From the NCBI GenBank assembly GCA_041913505.1, contig JAYSFC010000099.1, forward strand, positions 1-14,513: a stretch of 14,513 bases of DNA, in the 5' to 3' direction. The DNA is from JAYSFC01 sp041913505 (GTDB taxonomy: Bacteria; Pseudomonadota; Gammaproteobacteria; Burkholderiales; Burkholderiaceae_C). The position numbers and the translations under genes were made by a program. The notes beneath the pieces are model-generated. The model had not been told where the DNA came from. It saw only the letters and a list, made by a program, of their open reading frames with translations, and did no database searches. This document shows, piece by piece, positions 1 through 6,229 of the stretch. The stretch's first letter is position 1. Each line of letters starts with the position of its first letter.

Positions 1-1565
1 CGGTGCTGCTGGAGGTGTTCAACAACCTGTTCATGAACATCGCCGAGCAGATGGGGCTGCAGCTGCAGAACACGGCCTATTCGGTCAACATCAAGGAGCG
101 CCTGGACTTCAGCTGTGCGCTGTTCGATGCCGAGGGGCATCTCATCGCCAATGCGCCGCACATGCCCGTGCACCTGGGCTCGATGGGCGAGAGCATCCAG
201 ACCGTGATCCGGCGCAATGCGGGCCGCATGCGGCCTGGCAACGTGTACGTGCTCAACGACCCCTACCATGGCGGCACCCACCTGCCCGACATCACGGTGA
301 TCACGCCCGTGTACCTTGGCGACGAGGCAGCGCCCACGTTCTATGTGGGCAGCCGGGGCCACCATGCCGACGTGGGCGGTGCCACGCCGGGCTCGATGCC
401 GCCGTTCTCCACGCGCATCGAGGAGGAGGGGGTGCAGATCGACAACTTCAAGCTCGTTGAGGGCGGCGTGCTGCGCGAGCGCGAGATTCTGGCGTTGCTC
501 GCCAGCGGCGAATACCCGAGCCGCAACCCGCAGCAGAACCTGGCCGACCTCAAGGCGCAGATCGCGGCCAACGAGAAGGGCGTGCAGGAGCTGCACAAGA
601 TGGTGCAGCAGTTTGGCCTGGACGTGGTGCAGGCCTACATGCGCCATGTGCAGGACAACGCCGAGGAGTCGGTGCGCCGCGCCATCACGCGCCTGGCCGC
701 GCGCCTGAAGGATGGGCGCTTCACGCTGCCGCTGGACAACGGCGCGCAGATCCAGGTGGCGGTGCGCATCGACGCCGCCAGCCGCAGCGCCGAGATCGAC
801 TTCACGGGCACCTCGCCGCAGCAGGCCAACAACTTCAACGCGCCCACGGCCGTGTGCATGGCGGCCGTGCTCTATGTGTTCCGCACGCTGGTGGATGACG
901 ACATTCCGCTCAACGCGGGTTGCCTCAAGCCCATCCGCGTCCACATCCCCGAAGGCTGCATGCTCAACCCGCTGCCGCCCGCCTCGGTGGTGGCGGGCAA
1001 CGTGGAGACTTCCACCTGCATCACCAACGCGCTCTATGGCGCCCTGGGCATCATGGCGGCGGGGCAGTGCACGATGAACAACTTCACCTTCGGCAACGCG
1101 CGCCACCAGTACTACGAGACCATCTCGGGCGGCAGCGGCGCGGGTGGCGTCTTTGACGAGCACGGTGCGCTCGTGGGCGGCTTCGCGGGCACGAGCGTGG
1201 TGCAGACGCACATGACCAACTCGCGCCTCACCGACCCCGAGGTGCTGGAGTTCCGCTTTCCCGTGCGGCTGGAAAGCTACGCCATCCGCCAGGGCTCGGG
1301 CGGCGCGGGCCGCTGGCGCGGCGGCGACGGCGGCGTGCGGCGCGTGCGCTTCCTGGAGCCCATGACAGCCAGCATCCTGTCGAACGGCCGCCACCGGGGC
1401 GCCTTCGGCATGGCAGGGGGCGCGGACGGCATGCCAGGCCTCAACCGCGTAGTGCGCGCCAATGGGCGCTTGGAGCCGCTGGACCACATCGGCCAGGCGC
1501 AAATGGAGCCTGGTGACGTGTTCGAGGTCCACACACCTGGCGGTGGGGGCTTTGGCGCTCCCTGA
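1..1565 (+). CDS. Hydantoinase B / 5-oxoprolinase family protein, C-terminal part (cut by window edge)
   Basis: The frame is open to the left edge and ends in TGA at 1563-1565, leaving about 520 residues. The first codon in frame is a GTG at base 3, but it lies inside a conserved stretch (VLLEVFNNLFM), so I read it as internal. The fragment covers essentially the whole HyuB domain. Family landmarks, counted from base 3, are SVNIKERLDFSCALFD near 27-42, APHMPVHLGS at 51-60, NDPYHGGTHLPD at 85-96, GSRGHHADVGG near 116-126, and a C-terminal TPGGGGFG. Clustered His and Asp residues (H89, H93, H120, H121, D123) are plausible metal or active-site ligands. In 5-oxoprolinases this domain follows a HyuA ATPase domain in one chain, and the complex opens 5-oxoproline to glutamate using ATP. 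The start resembles the inter-domain junction of such fused enzymes, so a HyuA half probably lies just upstream. A separate HyuB subunit, or another substrate such as a hydantoin, cannot be excluded. Confidence 0.9.
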   Translation, partial: VLLEVFNNLFMNIAEQMGLQLQNTAYSVNIKERLDFSCALFDAEGHLIANAPHMPVHLGSMGESIQTVIRRNAGRMRPGNVYVLNDPYHGGTHLPDITVITPVYLGDEAAPTFYVGSRGHHADVGGATPGSMPPFSTRIEEEGVQIDNFKLVEGGVLREREILALLASGEYPSRNPQQNLADLKAQIAANEKGVQELHKMVQQFGLDVVQAYMRHVQDNAEESVRRAITRLAARLKDGRFTLPLDNGAQIQVAVRIDAASRSAEIDFTGTSPQQANNFNAPTAVCMAAVLYVFRTLVDDDIPLNAGCLKPIRVHIPEGCMLNPLPPASVVAGNVETSTCITNALYGALGIMAAGQCTMNNFTFGNARHQYYETISGGSGAGGVFDEHGALVGGFAGTSVVQTHMTNSRLTDPEVLEFRFPVRLESYAIRQGSGGAGRWRGGDGGVRRVRFLEPMTASILSNGRHRGAFGMAGGADGMPGLNRVVRANGRLEPLDHIGQAQMEPGDVFEVHTPGGGGFGAP

Positions 1566-1575
1566 GCGGGGTGCG

Positions 1576-3144
1576 TCAGCCCATGCGCCGCCGCATGCGG
1601 GCGCTGGCGCCATCCACCGCGATGGACAGCGCCAGCATGGCGAGGATGACGGTGCTGGCCTGGGCGTGGTGGAACAGCGACAACTCCACGTACAGCTGCT
1701 GCCCCAGGCCGCCCGCGCCCACGAAGCCCAGGATGGCCGCCATGCGGATGTTCATTTCCCAGCGGTATAGCGTGTAGGCCACCAGCTGGGGTGCTGCGGT
1801 GGGCAGCGTGCCATAGAGGAAGGCCAGCGCCCGGCTGCTGCCCGCGTGGCGCAGCGCGCGGGCGGAGGCGGGCGGCGTGTTCTGCAGTGCCTCGGCATAC
1901 AGGCGGCCCAGCACGCCGGCGGTATGCAGCGCCAGTGCCAGGGTGCCCGCGAGCGGCCCCAGCCCCACGGCCAGCGCGGTCAGCGTGGCCCAGACCAGTT
2001 CGGGCACGGAGCGCAGGGCGTTGAGCAGCAGGTTGGATGGTCCGCGCCACCGGGGCAGCGCCAGCAGCAGGCCCAGGCCCGCTGCCAGCAGTGTGCCGAT
2101 GACGGAGAGGGCCAGCGTCTCCCACACGCCGCGCGCCACCTGGGCCAGCCAGCCGCCGCCCAGGTCGGGTGGAAAGAAGTCGCGTGCGAATTCACCCATG
2201 CTGTGCGCCGACTCGGCGGTGAAGAGCGCGCTCCAGTCCATGTCGAGCAGCTGCAGGCTGGCCACCAGGCCCGCGGCCAGCGCGACCGCCCCGGCAATGC
2301 TGCGCCAGCCCAGCGGCGAGCGGGTGGGGGCGGGGGGCGCATCGAGCGCGCCCCGCAGCCAGCCCGACAGCGCATCGGTGGCCATGACCAGCAGCATGAA
2401 GGTGATGAGAATGCTGCTGGCCTCGCCGCCATTGAGCATCTTCATGGACTGGTCCATCAGCTGTCCCAGGCCGCCCGCGCCGACGAAGCCCATCACCACC
2501 GACGCGCGGATCGCGCACTCCCAGCGGTACAGCGTGTACGACACCAACTCCTTCGATGCCTGCGGCAGCAGGCCATAGAGCAGGGCCATGGGCCAGCGCG
2601 CGCCTGCCAGGGCCAGCGCGCGGGCAGGCGCGGCGGGCGTGGATTCGAGGATCTCGGCGTATACCTTGGCCAGCATGCCGCCGTAGGTCAGCCCCAGCGC
2701 CAGCACGCCGGCGGCCGGCCCCAGGCCGAAGACGCGCACGAACACCAGCGCCCACACCAGTTCGGGAATGCCGCGCAGCAGCGTGAGCACGCCACGTGCC
2801 AAGCCACCCACGGGGTGGGCGTGTGGCTGCTCGCGTGCGGCGCCGGTGGCCACGTAGGCCAATGGCACTGCCAGCAGGAAGGCCAGCGCCAGCCCGGCGG
2901 TGGCGATGGCCAGGGTCTGCAGCGTGGCGCGGCCCAGGTAGCCCAGGAATGCGGGGCTGGTTTCCGGGGGAAGGAAGGCGGCCAGGAATCCGCCCACCAC
3001 ATGCAGGCTGCCGGGTGCCGGCCAGACGCCCGGGCCGAGGCCGGCTGCTTGGAGCAGCGGCCACAGCACGAGCAGGCCCAGCACCAGGCCCGTCAGGCGG
3101 CGCGGCGCATCAGGGTCGCGGCGGCGGTCCGGCGTCAGCGGCAT
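1576..3144 (-). CDS. phnE: Tandem-duplicated PhnE-like ABC transporter permease
   Basis: This is a 522-residue inner-membrane permease made of two PhnE-like units. Each unit has several hydrophobic segments and the EAA-type loop that docks on the ATPase. The copies are recognisable by YTLYRWE at 203-209 and 457-463, followed in both by GFVGAGGLGQ, an offset of exactly 254 residues. LRGIPELVWA (123-132) matches LRSVPELVWA (377-386). Typical PhnE proteins are about 260-280 residues and act as dimers, so this chain probably supplies both halves of the channel. The frame stays open to 3624, but the part upstream lies over the ATPase gene. I chose the ATG at 3144, which overlaps the end of the ATPase gene by 10 bases. 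It has no clear Shine-Dalgarno, so translation is probably coupled. The substrate cannot be read from the permease: phosphonate, phosphite or selenate-type oxyanions are all possible. Confidence 0.9.
   Translation of the reverse strand: MPLTPDRRRDPDAPRRLTGLVLGLLVLWPLLQAAGLGPGVWPAPGSLHVVGGFLAAFLPPETSPAFLGYLGRATLQTLAIATAGLALAFLLAVPLAYVATGAAREQPHAHPVGGLARGVLTLLRGIPELVWALVFVRVFGLGPAAGVLALGLTYGGMLAKVYAEILESTPAAPARALALAGARWPMALLYGLLPQASKELVSYTLYRWECAIRASVVMGFVGAGGLGQLMDQSMKMLNGGEASSILITFMLLVMATDALSGWLRGALDAPPAPTRSPLGWRSIAGAVALAAGLVASLQLLDMDWSALFTAESAHSMGEFARDFFPPDLGGGWLAQVARGVWETLALSVIGTLLAAGLGLLLALPRWRGPSNLLLNALRSVPELVWATLTALAVGLGPLAGTLALALHTAGVLGRLYAEALQNTPPASARALRHAGSSRALAFLYGTLPTAAPQLVAYTLYRWEMNIRMAAILGFVGAGGLGQQLYVELSLFHHAQASTVILAMLALSIAVDGASARMRRRMG
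1703..2546. repeat. Direct repeat from internal duplication of the permease gene (copies 1703-1784 and 2465-2546)
   Basis: Two blocks 762 bases apart (254 codons) are still alike at DNA level. Bases 1703-1730 and 2465-2492 agree at 27 of 28 positions, and 1758-1784 and 2520-2546 at 24 of 27. They encode the GAGGLGQ and YTLYRWE regions of the two permease halves. This shows that the gene is a tandem duplication and fusion. The identity is local and tracks the most constrained residues, so it does not prove that the duplication was recent. Confidence 0.8.
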
Positions 3145-3953
3145 GTGGGTGCGAATGCTGGCAGGGCCGGTTCCGTGGGCAGCGGTGCGGGGGCGCCCGT
3201 GGCCGCCGCATCGCCTGCATACAGCGCGTGCAGCAGGGGCTCGGTGACGGCGCTGGCGGGCAGGTCGAAGGCAATGCGCCCGGCGCGGATGCCGACAATG
3301 CGCGGGAAATGCGCCAGCGCCAGCTCCACGGCGTGCAGGCTGGCCACCAGCGTGGCACCGCGTGCGGCCGCTTCGCGCACCAGCAGCTGCACGGTGGATT
3401 GGGCCAGCCGCGGGTCGAGCGCCGAAACGGGCTCGTCCGCCAGGATCAGCTCCGCCTGCTGGTAGAGCACGCGGGCAATGCCCACGCGCTGCAGCTGCCC
3501 GCCCGAGAGCTGGTCGCAGCGGGCGAAGAGCTTGTCCGCCAACTGCACGCGCGCCAGCGCCTCGTGGGCACCGGCCACATCCAGCGGGTACAGCAGCGAG
3601 GCCAGCGCCTTCCATGTGGGCCATTGGCCCAGCCGGCCGGCCAACACGGCCGTGACGACACGCTGGCGCGGCGCAATGGGCGGGGCCTGGTGCACGGTGC
3701 CGATGCGCGAGCGCAGTGCGCGCAGCTGCCGGGCCGGCATGCGGGCGGACACGGTGGTGCCGAGCACCGACAGCTGCCCGCTGGTGGCGGCCCGTGCCGT
3801 GCCGATGAGGGACAGCAGCGAGGTCTTGCCTGCGCCCGAAGGGCCGATGAGCGCGATGTGCTCGCCTTGGCGTGCCGCCAGCGACACGCCGGCCAGGGCG
3901 GGCGCATCGCCGGGGCCGTGGGTCAGCCCCGCGTCCCGCAGCTCGAAGCTCAC
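3135..3953 (-). CDS. phnC: PhnC-like ABC transporter ATP-binding protein
   Basis: This 272-residue cytoplasmic ATPase powers the importer. All nucleotide-binding motifs are present: Walker A GPSGAGKTS at 37-45, Q-loop Q89, signature LSGGQ at 149-153, Walker B LILADE ending in D173-E174, D-loop SALD at 177-180 and H-loop H207. Length and order fit the PhnC class. The start is GTG at 3953-3951, overlapping the stop of the upstream binding-protein gene as GTGA. The same frame remains open to 4559, but that extension lies entirely over the binding-protein gene and shows no ATPase sequence. The C-terminal tail after about residue 245 is rich in Ala and Pro and looks unstructured. The next gene starts 10 bases before this one ends, so all three genes should be translated as a coupled unit. 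Function as an ABC ATPase is certain, but the substrate is inferred from its neighbours only. Confidence 0.92.
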   Translation of the reverse strand: MSFELRDAGLTHGPGDAPALAGVSLAARQGEHIALIGPSGAGKTSLLSLIGTARAATSGQLSVLGTTVSARMPARQLRALRSRIGTVHQAPPIAPRQRVVTAVLAGRLGQWPTWKALASLLYPLDVAGAHEALARVQLADKLFARCDQLSGGQLQRVGIARVLYQQAELILADEPVSALDPRLAQSTVQLLVREAAARGATLVASLHAVELALAHFPRIVGIRAGRIAFDLPASAVTEPLLHALYAGDAAATGAPAPLPTEPALPAFAPTCR

Positions 3954-4837
3954 TTCAGCAGTCCGGCGGTCTTGGCGGCGGCCTCGATGCCGTCGTAGTT
4001 GCTTGCCTGGGTGGGGATGAAGCGCGAGGCGCGCTGCAGCTCCAGGATGGCCTTGTGCCCGGGCTTGGCGGCATCGAGCGCGAGGAAGGCGTCGGTCAGC
4101 TTCTGGATGAGCGCGGGGCTCAGGTCGCCGCGCACCGTCCAGTTGTAGTCGAAGTAGGGCGGCGTGGTGTCGAACACCCGCACCTTGGTGGTGTCCACCT
4201 TCTTCGATTCGACCAGCTTGTCCCAGACCGAGGCGTTGAGCACGCCGGCCTCGGCCCGGCCTGCGGCCACGAAGGCCACGGTGGCGTCGTGCGCGCCCGA
4301 ATAGGCCACGGTCTTGAAGTCTTTCTCGGGTTGGAGGCCGGCCTTTTGCAGGAAAAAGCGCGGCATCAGGCTGCCCGAGGTGGACGAGGGGGCGCCGAAC
4401 ACGAAAGTCTTGCCCTTCAGGTCGGCCAGCGTGTGGATGGCCGGGTCGGCCGTGATGAACTTGGAGGTGAACTGCGCGTCTTCGGCACGCTGCACGATCG
4501 GGATGGCCGTGCCCTGCGTGCGGATGCGCGCCTGCACGAAGGTGAAGCCGCCGAGCCACGCCATGTCGAGCTTGCGCGTGGCCAACGATTCGACCACGGC
4601 CGCGTAGTCGGACACGGGGGTGAACACCACCTTCATGCCGATAGCCTGCGACAGGTACTGGCCCAGTGGCTCGAACTTGCGCTGCAGCTCGGTAGGGGCT
4701 TCGTCAGGAATCGCCGAAACGCGCAGCACCGGCGGATCGGCCGCCAGCGTGGGCAGGGCCAGGAAGGAAGACATGCCCAGCGCGCAGGCCAGGACATGCC
4801 GCAGCGCCCGTCGGCGCGCAGGAAAAAAGTGTTGCAT
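3950..4837 (-). CDS. PhnD-like periplasmic binding protein (putative selenate/phosphonate-type ABC importer)
   Basis: This 295-residue exported substrate-binding protein has a basic N-terminus (RRRALRH), a hydrophobic core and a probable signal-peptidase site after LPTLAA (about residue 33). There is no lipobox cysteine. The mature start (LRVSAIPDEAPTELQRKF), DYAAVVESLATRKLDMAWLGGFTFVQA (78-103) and GAPSSTSGSLMPRFFL (148-163) are typical of the PhnD-like phosphate/phosphonate/phosphite family. The IPDEAPTELQRKF opening and WLGGFTFVQA recall, from memory, the subgroup named 'putative selenate ABC transporter periplasmic binding protein' (TIGR04553). No selenium gene is visible here to support that. 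I chose the ATG at 4837, which has GGAG seven bases upstream, over a TTG one codon earlier. It is the first gene of the transporter unit and overlaps the ATPase gene by 3 bases. phnD is the alternative name if the substrate is a phosphonate. Confidence 0.88.
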   Translation of the reverse strand: MQHFFPARRRALRHVLACALGMSSFLALPTLAADPPVLRVSAIPDEAPTELQRKFEPLGQYLSQAIGMKVVFTPVSDYAAVVESLATRKLDMAWLGGFTFVQARIRTQGTAIPIVQRAEDAQFTSKFITADPAIHTLADLKGKTFVFGAPSSTSGSLMPRFFLQKAGLQPEKDFKTVAYSGAHDATVAFVAAGRAEAGVLNASVWDKLVESKKVDTTKVRVFDTTPPYFDYNWTVRGDLSPALIQKLTDAFLALDAAKPGHKAILELQRASRFIPTQASNYDGIEAAAKTAGLLK

Positions 4838-4844
4838 CAAAAAG

Positions 4845-4848
4845 CTCC
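4845..4848 (-). promoter_or_regulatory. Ribosome binding site of the binding-protein gene
   Basis: GGAG on the minus strand lies seven bases before the ATG at 4837. This spacing favours that ATG over the in-frame TTG one codon upstream. Confidence 0.6.
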
Positions 4849-4861
4849 GTTGCTAGCAGCC

Positions 4862-4885
4862 ACCGCCGTCCGGATACACGGCGGT
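4862..4885 (-). promoter_or_regulatory. Perfect 8-bp stem-loop in the leader of the ABC importer
   Basis: On the minus strand the arms are ACCGCCGT and ACGGCGGT, separated by an 8-base loop (GTATCCGG). The hairpin ends 24 bases before the binding-protein ATG and just upstream of its ribosome binding site. No U-run follows, so it is a poor intrinsic terminator. It may protect the mRNA or modulate translation of the importer. Function is inferred from position only. Confidence 0.5.
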
Positions 4886-4892
4886 TTAATCA

Positions 4893-4911
4893 GGCGCCCC
4901 GACGGGGCGCC
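4893..4911 (-). promoter_or_regulatory. Perfect 8-bp G+C stem-loop between the Mrp operon and the ABC importer
   Basis: The minus-strand arms are GGCGCCCC and GGGGCGCC with a 3-base loop (GTC). It lies 160 bases downstream of the mrpG stop and seven bases before the second hairpin of the leader. The sequence after it (TGATTAAA) is A+T-rich but is not a U-run. It could slow or end transcription leaving the Mrp operon, or be a leader structure of the importer mRNA. Confidence 0.5.
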
Positions 4912-5005
4912 GTAGTTCAAGGGGCGGCACATCTGGCCGCTGGGGTGGGATTGTCGTGCAAATAGCGCACGCACCGGGAGCCGTGAGCAGGTGCCTGAGC
5001 CGGTG

Positions 5006-5028
5006 GTTTCTGCAAATTTTGTAGAAAC
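5006..5028. promoter_or_regulatory. 23-base A+T-rich palindrome, candidate operator
   Basis: The arms GTTTCTGCAAA and TTTGTAGAAAC flank a central T, and 10 of 11 positions pair; the exception is G5012 against T5022. The site lies 168 bases upstream of the importer start and 42 bases past the mrpG stop. It stands out as A+T-rich in very G+C-rich surroundings, as expected for a dimeric repressor or activator site. I could not place a convincing -35/-10 pair beside it and do not recognise the motif of a named regulator. Confidence 0.45.
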
Positions 5029-5070
5029 TGGCCGGAAGTGCTTGTCTGCCGGATGCAGACTGCTATGAAT

Positions 5071-5442
5071 TCAGGAGTTTTCGGTGGCGGAGGGAGCGGT
5101 GCGGCTCACGCTCGCTGGCGCGTCGAGGCCCGTGCGGCGCGCACGGAACAGCGCGGCACGCATGAGGAAGATGTTGGTGACGGGCACCGTGATGGCGATG
5201 AACAGCGCGATCAGCAGCGGGTGCAGGGCCAGCTGGTAGCCCAGCAGCGAGAAGTACAGGATGCTCGCGTGCATGATGCACCAGCAGCCCATGGTGGCGA
5301 TGATCGACGGCGCGTGCACGCGCTCGAAGTAGGTGGGCAGGCGCAGCAGCCCGAGCGAGCCCACCATCGCGATGGCCGCGCCCAGCAGCACCAGCGCTGA
5401 GATCACGGCCTCGGCCCACAGCGGCAGTGTGAAGCCCGTCAT
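5071..5442 (-). CDS. mrpG: Mrp-type cation/H+ antiporter subunit G
   Basis: This 123-residue membrane protein is the last gene of the antiporter operon. It has three hydrophobic segments (about 8-32, 45-68 and 70-95) and the family motif GLLRLPTYFERVHAPS (31-46) between the first two. Length is normal for MrpG/MnhG/PhaG. The ATG at 5442 overlaps the mrpF stop as ATGA and has a strong GGGGAGG seven bases upstream. The frame stays open well upstream, but that part only shadows mrpF. The subunit is needed for assembly and activity of the whole complex and has no known catalytic site. The Ser/Ala/Thr-rich tail after about residue 107 is probably disordered. Confidence 0.95.
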   Translation of the reverse strand: MTGFTLPLWAEAVISALVLLGAAIAMVGSLGLLRLPTYFERVHAPSIIATMGCWCIMHASILYFSLLGYQLALHPLLIALFIAITVPVTNIFLMRAALFRARRTGLDAPASVSRTAPSATENS

Positions 5443-5720
5443 TCCACGACCTCCCCGCGCAGCAGGAACTTGGCCATGGCCGTGGAGCCCACGAAGCCGA
5501 ACAGCGCCACGAGCAGCGCGGCCTCGAAGTAGTGGCCGCTGCCGTAGTAGATGCCCAGCACGAGCATCAGCAGCATGCCATTGAGGTACATGCAGTCGAG
5601 CGCCAGCACGCGGTCCTGCGCCGTGGGGCCGCGCAGCAGCCGCACGAGCGTGAAGACCATCGCCAGCGTGAGCATGCCCATCGCCAGGGGCAGGGCCCAG
5701 GAGAGCACGGAGGACGTCAT
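5439..5720 (-). CDS. mrpF: Mrp-type cation/H+ antiporter subunit F
   Basis: This 93-residue protein has three transmembrane segments (about 7-28, 42-58 and 64-86). The family motif RGPTAQDRVLALD (30-42) follows the first segment, and D36 and D42 are the conserved acidic positions. Length and motif are normal for MrpF/MnhF. It overlaps both neighbours by ATGA junctions. A GGAG in the end of mrpE serves as the ribosome binding site. It is a small accessory subunit of the Mrp complex in the inner membrane. Confidence 0.95.
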   Translation of the reverse strand: MTSSVLSWALPLAMGMLTLAMVFTLVRLLRGPTAQDRVLALDCMYLNGMLLMLVLGIYYGSGHYFEAALLVALFGFVGSTAMAKFLLRGEVVE

Positions 5721-6229
5721 TCAAAAATCTCCATGAGGGGGCGTTCGTAGCGGGCCTTCACATGGTCGACGATGGCCTGCGGATCGTCCACCTCGAGCAC
5801 GTGCAGCAGCAGTATCGAACGGTCGCGCGACAGTTCGGCCCAGGCCGTGCCGGGTGTGATGCACACGATCATCGCCAGCACGGCGAGCGCATTGGGGTCG
5901 CGCAGCTGAAGCGGGATGGGCACGAAGGCCGGAGGGTGGCGGCGCAGGCGTGGCAGCAGCAGAAAGCGCAGCACGGCAAAGTTGGACTCCACCGTGTCGG
6001 CCATCACCGTGAGGGCCAGGCGCAGCACCGTGCCCGGGCGGCGGATGCGCACGGGCAGGGGCCGCAGGCCGCGCGTGAGCACGGGAATGGCGAGCGCCAG
6101 CAGGGTGGCCAGGACCAGTTGGCCCGCGCTCGCCGAGCGGTTGAGCAGCAGCCACAGCAGGAACAGCGCCACCGACAGCAGCGGCGCGGGCAGCAGGCGT
6201 TGCATCCAGCGCTGCACAAGGCGCTTCAT
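5717..6229 (-). CDS. mrpE: Mrp-type cation/H+ antiporter subunit E
   Basis: This 170-residue protein has hydrophobic segments at about 17-30 and 36-52. The soluble C-terminal part carries the family pattern DPNALAVLAMIVCITPGTAW (111-130). Length is typical of MrpE/MnhE. The ATG at 6229 overlaps the mrpD stop by ATGA and has AAGGAGG four bases upstream. The frame is open beyond this start, but that region codes for mrpD in another frame. MrpE is needed for stable assembly of the antiporter complex in well-studied systems; no enzyme activity is known. Confidence 0.95.
   Translation of the reverse strand: MKRLVQRWMQRLLPAPLLSVALFLLWLLLNRSASAGQLVLATLLALAIPVLTRGLRPLPVRIRRPGTVLRLALTVMADTVESNFAVLRFLLLPRLRRHPPAFVPIPLQLRDPNALAVLAMIVCITPGTAWAELSRDRSILLLHVLEVDDPQAIVDHVKARYERPLMEIFE

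Noticed and set aside
1846..3465. 539-codon plus-strand open frame opposite the permease and ATPase genes
   Set aside because: The product is rich in Gln, Arg, His and Ala with no recognisable domain. It is the usual antisense shadow of G+C-rich coding DNA; the opposite strand encodes clear conserved proteins.
3145..3624. Upstream extension of the permease frame to a start at 3624
   Set aside because: The extra 160 residues are Ala/Arg/Gly-rich and lie over the ATPase gene. Permease-like sequence begins after the ATG at 3144.
3954..4559. Upstream extension of the ATPase frame to 4559
   Set aside because: The added part is an out-of-frame reading of the binding-protein gene. The ATPase fold begins at the GTG at 3953.
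4893..4911. Classical intrinsic terminator for the Mrp operon
   Set aside because: The stem is strong, but neither strand has a U-run after it and it is 160 bases from the mrpG stop. I list it as a structure, not a terminator.
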